Assembly (NCBI RefSeq): GCF_040412425.1
Contig: NC_089783.1
Coordinates: forward strand, 41,335,125-41,399,124
Length of the DNA: 64,000 bases
Direction: 5' to 3'
Source of the DNA: Macrobrachium rosenbergii
Lineage: Eukaryota; Arthropoda; Malacostraca; Decapoda; Palaemonidae
A program made the translations under genes and the position numbers. Positions 52,954 through 64,000 of the stretch are shown here, piece after piece. Below the pieces are notes generated by a model that was not told the DNA's origin, searched no databases, and worked only from the letters and a program-made list of their open reading frames with translations. The number at the start of each line of letters is the position of its first letter. Position 1 is the stretch's first letter.

Positions 52954-53154
52954 CATGCACGTAAAGAATAGAATATATTGTCCACGATGAATTATCAAGT
53001 CTAATTACACAGATACACGCAGACATACGTACAGGCCGACAGACAGACACACACATACAGTTATATGTGTTTGTCTATATGTATGTCTGCGTGTGTCTGT
53101 GTAATTAGACTGATAGTTCATCGTGGACAATATATTCTGTTCTTTACGTGCATG
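52954..53154. repeat. Inverted repeat, 75-bp arms
   Basis: 52954-53028 and 53081-53154 are reverse complements with only about four differences, sharing TATATTGTCCACGATGAA and TCTAATTACACAGA. The loop is GACAGACAC-rich and itself partly complementary to its other half (ACACATA with TATGTGT). Confidence 0.93.
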
Positions 53155-53426
53155 CATTTTACATAATATAACAGAACCAACTATATTTCCATTCTCTAAA
53201 TTAATTGCAACTCCACTTCTATTTCATTTGAATTATATCCAGTTCTGTATGAGCATACATATGGTACACGTACATTTGTGAGTATGTACATTACGTATTT
53301 TTCAAGTATATGCACATAAATTTGGGGCATATGCATGCATATTTATAGATGTGTGTGTGTGTTATGTATTTTTTTTAATGCTATGTTTATGTAATATGTG
53401 TATTTATATGTTTCATGCATGTGAAG

Positions 53427-54212
<786 letters not shown>

Positions 54213-54278
<66 letters not shown>
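54213..54278. repeat. (CT)n microsatellite
   Basis: A 66-bp perfect tract. Confidence 0.98.
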
Positions 54279-54279
<1 letters not shown>

Positions 54280-54399
54280 TTCTTCAAAAGAGATTATTAA
54301 TGTAAAGTGTTAGTGTGGTCTCTGGTGTTAATCTTAGCTTCTGAGATCTGAACGGAGGAAAAGTGATTTGGTAACGGTGTCTTGTTTTGTGAATTTAAA

Positions 54400-55260
54400 G
54401 CAGTTGCTTGATTTTGCAAAGGTTTTCACAAGCTTGTGTAAGGTAAAGTGAATTTTACTTATTATTACCATGGTATAATAAGGTATATAAGGGAAGTTTT
54501 GCCTTAGTGAAATTATTATTGATAAGTCTTTTGTGTATTTTTGTGTGTTCTTGTTTTGCTATCTCTTGATTTTTCACATTTTATATATTTGTGATTTAAC
54601 ATTTATTTACTTAGCATTTTAAATATTTCTTGATAGTTTAACATTGCATACTTGATTTAATTTTCATTTATTAAGATTTTCTTTTAAAATCCTGAGTAAT
54701 TCTTAAAAGTTTAAATTTTGCTTGATTAATTTAATTTCTTGATAAATTAAAGTTTTGTGATTTAGTTTTGTTTAATAATTCAACTCATGAATTAAATAAA
54801 TTTTTGCGTTGTTTTCAAGTAATAGTAAATTTTTCAGATTGTGAGTTCTAATTATAAATTTTGAATTTAACAATAAATTTTTTGTATTTGACATTTTTAA
54901 AAACAGCGTTTCATTTATTGACCACCAGTGAATAGGATTAATTGTGTGCATAAGACAAAGTGATAAACATGTTTTGTTCCTTTAGTTTTGATGAAGTGAA
55001 TTAAGACCAGGGAAACAGTCAAAGTTGTTTGATGGAGTGATGCCCTTTTACTCCAGTATATTTCTTGTTCAATTGTTGATACCGCACACGTGTTTTGATA
55101 AACTTGGTTTGATTTTCCAAGTGATTAATGAACTTTTTAAGGGATCACTGTTACCTTTAGAGTACTCAGTCATAATTTTTATTGTTGTTATCTGGCTGAA
55201 GTGAGGTAAGAGCTCTAGTTGTGTATCTGGCAATATAAGTATAGGTAAATTTTGAATTTT
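54400..55260 (+). other. T-rich, C-depleted unique stretch
   Basis: About 860 bp in which the plus strand is dominated by T, with A next and very little C. It contains many TTTGATTTA / TTAAATTTT-like phrases but no true tandem repeat. It could be a long UTR, an LTR or leader region of a retroelement, or an intron. No LTR termini or primer-binding site could be established. Confidence 0.5.
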
Positions 55261-55312
55261 GTTACTAGTTGTGTATATATATTATATAACCAGGTACTTG
55301 GAATACATCGTG

Positions 55313-55549
<237 letters not shown>

Positions 55550-55667
55550 GACAAGTGGTTCGTCACCTGGAAGATTTGATCCACCGTCAGCAACTACCTC
55601 CAACTTCAGTACCAAATACTCTGTCATTTGGAGGTCAAAAGAGGTATAAATTAATACCGACTCTGTC
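55550..55667 (-). mobile_element. Second tRNA-related SINE type, minus copy
   Basis: Its reverse complement aligns with 55834-55948 over GAGTCGGTATTAA, TTGGAGGTAGTTGC, CGGTGGATC and CCAGGTGACGAACCACTT. The B-box region is mutated (GTGGATCAAATCTTCC). It abuts the (TA)n array. Confidence 0.78.
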
Positions 55668-55744
55668 ATGCATAATATTATGCCCAACGAATGCTGGTAG
55701 TTGTACTTAGCTTCGTCATCAACCCTCCTCCCCCATGACGGCCG

Positions 55745-55830
55745 ACTGTTACATGTGAAACATAGCTATTTATGAATTTTCATCACATCACCATGCCATT
55801 TTTTAGTCACAAACATTAAGCTACAAATGT
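55745..55830 (-). mobile_element. SINE body fragment, minus strand
   Basis: The reverse complement (ACATTTGTAGCTTAATG, then GGTGATGTGATGAAAATTCA) matches 56006-56066 of the plus-strand copy (ACATTTGAAGTTTAATG, then GGTGATGTGATAAAAATTCA). The shared GGTGATGTGAT[GA]AAAATTCAT block is well conserved and may be a SINE central domain. Confidence 0.75.
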
Positions 55831-55833
55831 ACG

Positions 55834-56085
55834 GCAGAGTCGGTATTAACTTATACTACTCTTGACATCTGAGTGGTAGAGAGCTCGTCACTGACGCTGG
55901 AGGTAGTTGCAGTCGGTGGATCGAACCCACCAGGTGACGAACCACTTAAGTATAATTCCCCTTCGGTATTACTTCCAAGGTAGAGCGAATTGGATATTAA
56001 ACGACATTTGAAGTTTAATGTTATGAATATAAAAAGTGTCACGGTGATGTGATAAAAATTCATAGAACACTGTAAAGTATGTGGC
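55834..56085 (+). mobile_element. Second tRNA-related SINE type, plus copy
   Basis: The tRNA-like head contains ATCTGAGTGGTAGAGAGCTC (55867-55886, A-box-like) and a T-arm-like GTGGATCGAACCCAC (55916-55930, B-box). A body runs from about 55985 to 56085 with the GGTGATGTGAT block. The cloverleaf is incomplete, so this is not a tRNA gene. It stands in inverted orientation to 55550-55667. Confidence 0.8.
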
Positions 56086-57878
56086 ATATAAAACCTATTT
56101 CAAATATGAGGCGTATTACCAGTTCATCCTTGACATTTTTAAAACGGTTATTATAATCTATATTTGTGTTTTAAAAAAGACCTTAGGCACATCTGAATGC
56201 AAGTTCAAACATGTCTTGAAAGGGACATAAGAGCAGCTGCACTGCGCATTTACAATCACCACAAGCACTTTAATGGGAGACATTTATAAACTAACTAACT
56301 TGAAGTACTTGATTGTTGTTGAACTTTAGAGAAAGAAATTAATCCGGAATTTAATAGTGTGAAAAAATGTTGAACCTCCTTCCTACATCACGAAATGAGG
56401 AGGAATTCAAGACTTTAGGGTTCATCCTCACAAAATAGAATAAGCCTTCCTCTGTTATACTTGGAGAACCCGTCCCTTTGTATAAAATAAAAGTTATCTT
56501 TTTTTAATTATGGTTATGAGCTATCGATCATTCTGACAGCATTTGTTACAAGAATGCGAAGGGAGTTCTTCGTCCAAAAAGTTTCATCTTCACTTAAATT
56601 TCCTATTCCTTCTGGGGAAACAAACTTTTATGAAGACAAAAATTGTTATACAATCCCTTAACAGTTTCATAATTACGTCTCCTGATTAATACTACTGAAT
56701 GAAACCTTGTCTAGTCTAGCTCCCACACCTGGATCCTCCTTTCGGGAGGTTAAAGTGATTGACTGTCCTCAGACCCGGTAAACGGTTATCTGCATTTGAC
56801 ATGAGCTGATTGAGTCTCGTGGAAGAGTCACCCTAGTGAACACAGCTTCCATCCCTGGTAATTGCATTACTTGGCCCTGAATGGTAAGGGATTGGATTAA
56901 TTAAGGTATCTTTTGATTAGACTCCAAGCGAAGACTCGTTCGGTTGCAGACCGTGATTGGTTCATTTATGGCTTGATATTGGTCCTATCAGTGATTATGA
57001 TTGAATGCTTGCGTCTAGAGAACATTACTCGATCAAATCATTTAGGCAACGCAGGCAAAATTAAAACCACACACTATATGACTTTCTCTTGAATTTCTTG
57101 TTCTACTTACTTGTACCTTTTTAAACACTATCCATAATGAAAATGGTAATGATTTTCATGGGCTTGAAAACGTAAGACAGATCCTTTAACGGTTATAGTA
57201 CAAATTTGCAGTGTGCCACTCTTATTTCAAGGTACTGTACCAAAGCGCAGCACTTGCATCTTGGCCTTATAACGTATGATGATTAATTAATAAAATCTAC
57301 ATCAAAGCTTCTACCTTCTTCAGAGGCAAGATGCCAATAAAATACGACTGTCGTAACAAATTTTCAAAACTCGAGCTTTTAATGGTTTTCTTCGCCCATA
57401 AGAATGATAATAATGGGCAGTTTGCATCATCATACTCCTTTTTTTTATTGCTGTGTAGCTAATGCGCTCCACTAACACATTTACACGTATTCAGCCTGAA
57501 GATATATTGGTCAACATTTCGGAAAGACTGGGTTACAGTATTCATGGTCTCATAAAAAAAAAAACGCTGAATATTTTAGCAATGCAAACGCAAAAAGCAA
57601 GAATATTCAATAACAATTATTCAACGTGCTGAGTCACATCAGAAAAATATATGGGTTAATATATTCATTCCTTATGAGCTTGCGATCTCATCAGCTGCAT
57701 TAACGATCATAAGATTAATATTCTTTTCATTAAATGTCAAGAAAACCAAAAAAAAAAAAGCTTTGTCTCAATCCGGCTTCATTACTTCGAAATGCACTGC
57801 ATTACGCTTTATGTATTAAGAGATTAATTATGCAAAGAGACATTTCCACTGTCGAGTATGACTGAAATCAAGGTGGAC
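56086..57878. other. Unannotated sequence
   Basis: 56700-57050 is less AT-rich than its surroundings. No repeat partner or coding frame is recognised within the window. Confidence 0.45.
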
Positions 57879-58078
57879 GTAATGTCACTGTATATTAGGA
57901 TTTCCGATTCTGATCTTTATGTAAAGGATACTTGGTAGTGAAAAATAAAGCTAAAAAGGACATAACGCTGAAATGACACGGATGATACTGATGCAATAAT
58001 TATGAATTCAACGTGACAATGTCACTGTACTATAGGAGTTTCGATGTTCACCTTAATGAAGAGTGGTATCTGGCAGTG
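57879..58078 (+). repeat. Diverged tandem duplication, ~135-bp period
   Basis: 57879-57941 and 58014-58078 share AATGTCACTGTA, TAGGA, TTTCGAT and TGG(C/T)AGTG in order at roughly 70% by eye. Confidence 0.65.
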
Positions 58079-58858
<780 letters not shown>

Positions 58859-58865
<7 letters not shown>

Positions 58866-59158
58866 TACATATACTCACATAAATAAAGAAGGACTTCAAC
58901 AGAGGCCCTACAAATTGGTCGGATCTTCAGTGAAAATTAAATGAATGGTGAAGGGGCATCTGGTATAGGGCTTTCGAAGACTAAGCCTTCGAGTAAATCC
59001 CTTATACGGTTTGATTGATATTAAATGAGCCAAAGGATTATGCCACATCCGCCACTGAGATCAAGGGGGAACGTTCATGAGAAACGTTTAATACTAATGC
59101 AAGTTCATTCTCACAGACCATCTATAGAGAACGTTCCATTCTATTGATCTGGAACTAA
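58859..59158. other. Unannotated sequence
   Basis: Nothing recognised. Confidence 0.45.
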
Positions 59159-59206
<48 letters not shown>

Positions 59207-59207
59207 A
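59159..59207. repeat. Compound (CT)-(CA) microsatellite
   Basis: CT for about 25 bp passes directly into CA for about 24 bp. Confidence 0.97.
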
Positions 59208-59350
59208 TAATGAGGTGAAAATTAGTGCAAAGCAAATATCCAGTTGTTCCTAAGTAAAGGTATAGGTGGTATACTATCGGAGCTTGGACACAATCGCTGA
59301 ATTAAATGAAAATTATTTTTAAAGTAAGAAATGTCATATACATACATACA

Positions 59351-59504
<154 letters not shown>

Positions 59505-60459
59505 CTTCGTCATGCTCACTACACGTCTTTCTGTTTGTTTTTTTCTTATTATTCTTTCATTTTTGATGGAGTCAAATGCAATTTGCAATATGTTGTCCAT
59601 TCAGCGACTAGTCATGTTTTACACATTTTTAGTTAATTGCGCATAACGCTGCCTTTAATCTTCATGTTGGTATCTCATCCATTAAATCTTAAATCCATTT
59701 CATTTCGAGTGAAATACTTTTATCAAGTCGTTATGCATCCTCTTTATCAGGACATTCTGGCTGGATTAATATCATTGTGTTTTAAAACTTTATCCGTTCC
59801 GGTATTCTTTGTCAAATGTATCCCCTGAAATTGAGTACAATTTATTTCGAATTTCCTCTCTACTCATACTGCTTTTTAAACTGCATATATATCATTTTAA
59901 AGAGTGAAATTTCTTAACCTTTTTGACAAATAAATTTCAGAGATATGGCACGCAGAACAATAATGTATTTTCGAGGACTGATGATAAAATTTAGCAATGA
60001 AAATGTATTTACAACATGAATTATTTAACTGTGTTTTACCATGGCCATGAGAAGATACTGAAAACGGAACATTTCAACAAAAAGCCTGAAACTAACAGTT
60101 TCCAGGAATTAATCACAGCTTGGTGAAAACAAGAATTCGATCTTGCAGTGCAATAAAAATCTATCAGAGAAAAAGTAACCTGACACTTCAGAATGAAATA
60201 TAAAGGTAGAACATCAATACGAGTAACGGAGGAAACAGGAAGTACATTTATTTTAATTTCAGGGAATAAATTAACAAAGAATCCGTGAGGGAAACACCTT
60301 TACAAATTAATTATATTAATCAGGGCCGAATGTACTAATGAAGAGGCTGCATAACGATTTCGAAAAGTATTTCGACCAAAATGAAATAGATATAAGATTT
60401 AATGGATGGGATCCTAAAGAAAGATCAAAGATAGTATTACGAGCAACATACATACATAA

Positions 60460-60462
<3 letters not shown>
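59505..60462. other. Unannotated sequence
   Basis: AT-rich, with no recognised gene or repeat. Confidence 0.45.

Positions 60463-60549
<87 letters not shown>
60463..60549. repeat. (TA)n microsatellite at a Penelope-like element 3' end
   Basis: An 87-bp tract, opening with ACTGTATATA, about 40 bp beyond the 3' end of the minus-strand Penelope-like fragment. Confidence 0.97.
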
Positions 60550-60552
<3 letters not shown>

Positions 60553-60584
60553 TGTCTTTTACTGTAATACAACAGTATAATATG

Positions 60585-61417
60585 AAGATAAAAAGGCCCA
60601 TAAAACACTGTTTGAATGTTGCAACCATGTATTTCGAGCACTTCCTTCTGTGTCCCTGTTCACTGGTAAAATATGGACAGATGATATGATACATGAGTAT
60701 ATATACAAAGCATATGTAGGTGTGACAGTAAGTCTTCGTTGGTATGCAGGTGGCCGTTGACCCCGAAAGGTTGGACATTGAGTTATTCCATTGTGCTTTT
60801 AGGCTTCATTACCTCCCGTCTGGCGATGCGTCTGGTGGTCGTATTTTCTGGAACACCTGCTTAAGAAGAGTCCTGAGGATTAACTTTCAATGTTTTCCGA
60901 TTTCCATTGTCCTTCTGATAGGCTCATATAGTTGATTAGTTTGATGAGAGCAGATTCCAGCATCTTCCTTTTGTGCAGACAGCTACTTTTGAAAACCAGT
61001 TCTGCCCAACTCCAGCTTATGGTGTTCTTTATCCCTAATATGTAGGAAAATCCCCAAACACTCTGAAGCGTATTGCACTGAAATTGTGCTCTGTTAATCT
61101 TTGCAAGATGGATCTGCCCATCTCCCCCACGTAAATCTGATTACAACTGCTGCACAGAATCTTGTAAACTCCGGCTTCTTCCCCTTTTATATTTAAGTAT
61201 ACGTTAATGAGTGCCCGATAGTTTTGGGATAATGGAAAATAAAAGGATTAATACACCTGAGATGTTCCGTAGCTTTTTGGATGTTTTATTCGTACAGAAG
61301 CTTTATTTTGTCGTTAAAATCTATTGGTCGGTTGTGAGTTGGACCTCTGTAGTATATTTTATTCACTTTGTTAAAAGACTTTTCGATGATGTGTGATGGA
61401 TATAGCGGTTCATTAGG
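60585..61417 (-). mobile_element. 5'-truncated Penelope-like retroelement, minus-strand copy
   Basis: Minus-strand order: a piece of the region between RT and endonuclease (61415-61200, with an SFNKVNKIYY block), a GIY-YIG endonuclease remnant (61184-60905), and a C-terminal and 3' UTR part ending with TTTTATGGGCCTTTTTATC at about 60588. The last ~350 bp are repeated in inverted orientation at 61435-61798. The RT catalytic core is absent. Penelope-like elements encode RT plus GIY-YIG and often sit as truncated, inverted or tandem copies. Confidence 0.85.
60880..61417 (-). pseudogene. GIY-YIG endonuclease part of a Penelope-like element (broken)
   Basis: The frame from 61184 reads GEEAGVYKILCSSCNQIYVG and continues EMGRSILQRLTEHN, matching the Penelope-type GIY-YIG core. 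The GVYKI box, the cysteine pair CSSC that is characteristic of Penelope elements, the IYVGE box and the catalytic-helix arginine pattern are all present. A frameshift follows, near 61030-61018. The second half then reads VFKSSCLHKRKMLESALI and continues to a stop at 60880-60882, where the inverted copy at 61418-61572 continues open. Upstream stops and frameshifts at 61200-61300 confirm that it is a pseudogene. Confidence 0.85.
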
Positions 61418-61798
61418 TGTTGCTGGAATCTGCTATCATAAACCAAACCAACAATATGAACCTGGCAGGAGGATTTTGGAAATCGGATGACATCAACGAG
61501 TTAATCCTCAGACATCTTCTTAAGCAGGTGTTGCCAGAAAATACGACCACCATACACATCGCCAGACGGTAGTTAATGAAGCCAAAAATACAAGGGAATA
61601 CCTTAATTTCCATCCTTCCTGAGTCAACAGCCACCTGCATACCAAAGGAGACTTACTGCCACACCTACATATCCCTAATATATATACTCATGTATCATAT
61701 CACCTGTCCATATTTTACCAGTGAACAGGGACACAGAAGGAAGTGCTCGAAATATATGGTTGCAACATTCAAACAGTGTTTTATGGGCCTTTTATCTT
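61418..61798 (+). mobile_element. 5'-truncated Penelope-like retroelement, plus-strand copy
   Basis: The plus-strand frame from 61418 reads VLLESAIINQTNNMNLAGG and then continues through FWKSDDINELILRHLLKQVL to a TAG at 61570-61572. This corresponds to the C-terminus of the same protein as the minus copy. It is followed by about 225 bp of 3' UTR ending TTTTATGGGCCTTTTATC near 61797. It joins the minus copy head to head at about 61418, with no unrelated sequence between them that I can see. Confidence 0.85.
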
Positions 61799-62032
<234 letters not shown>

Positions 62033-62881
62033 AAAGCATACACAGGACAGGTATTTTTATGACAGCGTTTATACAGGTGCACAAACTGGTCAAGCTGACT
62101 AATTGCTGCCCCATGACAATATAGCTTTTCATATGCGAGAAGCCCTGTCCATAGCCAGTGGTTTATATGATGGCGTTAACGTTCCTCACACATAGAGACA
62201 GGAAGAGGTCGCTTGCATTTTTGGAAAGCTGAGTTCAGCATTCAGCAGATGTTCAACTAGCCTGATGCACTGCTTCCGGTCATGGCCAGGAGCATGGGAG
62301 TAACGTGTTCAAGTGATGAAAACTTTGTGATACCTCTGGGTTCAAAGACTAGTTCACATGTGGTCAGGCCGCCTGTGACATCATAGGTTTGTACCCTCGT
62401 ATCAAACATTTAGCGGCATGGTGACGTCACACTCTGAGGGAGTGACTAACAAATGAATGTGTGCATTGATGTGTTCTCATTTTCTTTATTAGAGAGGAAC
62501 TCTAGAATGTCTATTCACTTCGATTTGCGGCCTGATTGCAGTGAACCTCTCTTTTCTTTGAGTATTTTATTATTGTGCATTTTTTTATTTTGTGTTTCAC
62601 ATGTTTTTTATGCAACATGAACCAGGACTTAACAAGAACTGTGTTTCTCTTGGCAGGAATTCTGGTTGGGTCCAGTGAGGATACTGAATATTGGAGAATG
62701 GTGCATTTTACTTGACTATGTGACATTTATTTTTAGAATGAGCATGTCCATTTTATTTTTATATTATATGGTGACAAGAATGCCTGTCACTGGTGATTTT
62801 CGGTCTGGGAATTTCGATTCGATTGATTTGAACAGTTACCGCTCTAATTTGATATATATACATATATATGTATATGTATGT
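62033..62881. other. Unannotated sequence
   Basis: Less AT-rich than average at 62050-62460. Short frames at 62511-62726 and 62666-62929 have no recognised family. Confidence 0.45.
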
Positions 62882-63277
62882 GAAGAAATATCTGTAAGGC
62901 GAGTGAAGCTGAATAGGATGTTTTTCTAACTGTTACTTAAGGAAAGATGTGGAAATTTAAATAAAAGATAATCCGCAGCTATCTACTTACCTATGTAAAA
63001 TTTAAAACAAAGGCCATTAATAACACTATTTACACGTTGCAACCATAATTATATTTCGGATACTTCTGTAGCTCTGCTCACTGGAGCTGGGTTACAGAAG
63101 TATCCGAAATATATGGTTGCAACGTGTATATGGTGTTATTAATGGCCTTTTTTTTTATTTTCATAGTTAAGTAGATAGCTGCGGATTATCTTTGATCTAA
63201 ATTTCCACATCTTTCCTTAAGTAACACTTAGAAAAACATCCTATTCAGCTTCGCTCGCCTTACAGATTGTTTCTTCG
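62882..63277. repeat. Near-perfect long palindrome, ~190-bp arms, ~18-bp loop
   Basis: 62882-63072 and 63091-63277 are reverse complements with few differences and small indels. The shared blocks include AGGCGAGTGAAGCTGAATAG, GATAATCCGCAGCTATCTAC and ACACGTTGCAACCATA. The centre is CTCTGCTCACTGGAGCTGG. This is the longest palindrome in the window by arm length relative to spacer. Confidence 0.93.
62990..63150. mobile_element. Two Penelope-like 3' ends forming the palindrome core
   Basis: On the plus strand, 63076-63148 (CACTGGAGCTGGGTTACAGAA, TCCGAAATATATGGTTGCAA, then GTGTTATTAATGGCC) aligns with the Penelope-like 3' UTR at 61720-61790 (CAGTGAACAGGGACACAGAA, TCGAAATATATGGTTGCAAC, then GTGTTTTATGGGCC). 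62990-63075 is the same on the minus strand. They belong to a related subfamily, not the same copy. Confidence 0.7.
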
Positions 63278-64000
63278 TTGAGTTTTCCCCGAGTCACAAT
63301 ACGACACCGAACTCACACACGTACTTCTCCCTCCCAATTCCCAGAATTCGCAGATTCCGTTTTTCAACTCTTTTTGATATCTGACTCTGCACTTCTTAGT
63401 TTCAAACAGAATTAGGTCACTTTGTGCACCTCGTTCGGATTCACCTCCTTTCGTAAGTAAATATTAAAAGTCAGGGTTTTTCGTTGTCTTCTGGCGTACA
63501 CCATGTAGTCAATGAAAATATTTTCGTTCATATATTTCAGTCTTCCCGTTGTCTAGATAGGAACGGAAATCGTAAAACTCAATTAAGGGATGAATGTCCT
63601 TATATTTCATGAACCTAATGCGTATCATGCACGGCTGAATCATTAAACGAAGGTCGATCGCTAGTCCGAATTTTTTTAATTTTCCTTGGATGGAACTAGC
63701 TCAAATTTCTGGCACATTATCAATCAATGCATTCAAAGCATGGTTGATATTTATTTAACATATCTCCAGAGCTGTACATCACTTTTTTCCTCTGTATATT
63801 GTTTGCGAAGTCTGATTACATGCACACATACATACATACTCGTATATGAATATGTATGAAAGGGTCTCTTTCAATAACCTAATGGATGTGCAGCGGATGG
63901 CAGTCTAATATACGATCAACGCATTAACCGACAAGTTCACACCTTCCACGGCTTCAATTACCTGAGTGCCGATCAGCAATTTCATAATTCCACGTATCTG
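63278..64000. other. Unannotated sequence to the window end
   Basis: Nothing recognised. GTATATGAATATGTATG-type imperfect repeats occur near 63840. Confidence 0.45.

Noticed and set aside
55866..55945. Possible functional tRNA gene
   Set aside because: A T-arm is present, but no complete cloverleaf forms, and an inverted diverged copy lies nearby.

Overview
This is an AT-rich, repeat-dominated eukaryotic window. No bacterial-style gene, operon, rRNA, functional tRNA or convincing multi-exon host gene is visible. The extreme load of (TA)n, (GA)n/(TC)n, (CA)n and (AAT)n microsatellites, together with several dispersed families I associate with shrimp-like genomes, suggests a decapod crustacean, probably a caridean or penaeid shrimp. 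That assignment is inference, not proof. Nearly all long open frames are simple-sequence translations: poly-YI from (TA)n, poly-RE/SL from (GA)n/(TC)n and poly-N/poly-Y from (AAT)n. Layout. The left end (1-320) is a multi-hairpin dispersed repeat, with an inverted second copy at 23.1-23.5 kb. A decayed C-terminal scrap of a non-LTR reverse transcriptase sits at 6.2-6.5 kb. The best mobile-element ORF is a broken non-LTR reverse transcriptase at 16.5-18.0 kb, whose 3' end runs into an (AAT)n tail. A cluster of three tRNA-like SINE modules, two forming a long palindrome, lies at 26.8-27.3 kb. A 2-kb hAT-type DNA transposon fossil occupies 47.97-50.01 kb. A second tRNA-related SINE pair in inverted orientation lies at 55.5-56.1 kb. 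Two Penelope-like retroelement 3' halves lie head to head at 60.6-61.8 kb, and a palindrome of related Penelope-like 3' ends lies at 62.9-63.3 kb. Another dispersed family has two copies, at 36.2 and 43.5 kb. Two themes cut across the region. First, long inverted repeats are unusually frequent (14.6, 27.1, 42.5, 42.9, 49.8, 53.0, 55.7, 61.2 and 63.1 kb), and several have a (TA)n tract in the loop or directly outside an arm. Second, the microsatellites are not random: compound tracts mostly follow the order (CT)(CA)(TA)(TG), which is self-complementary, and a TACTGTA/TACAGTA interruption recurs in the (TA)n arrays. Mobile-element 3' ends repeatedly abut microsatellites, so much of the simple sequence may have been seeded or captured by retroelements. 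I found no new defence, biosynthetic or signalling system. The most interesting material is the transposon and palindrome architecture, two frame-preserving 21-bp minisatellites, and one unrecognised 162-codon open frame at 10.6-11.1 kb.
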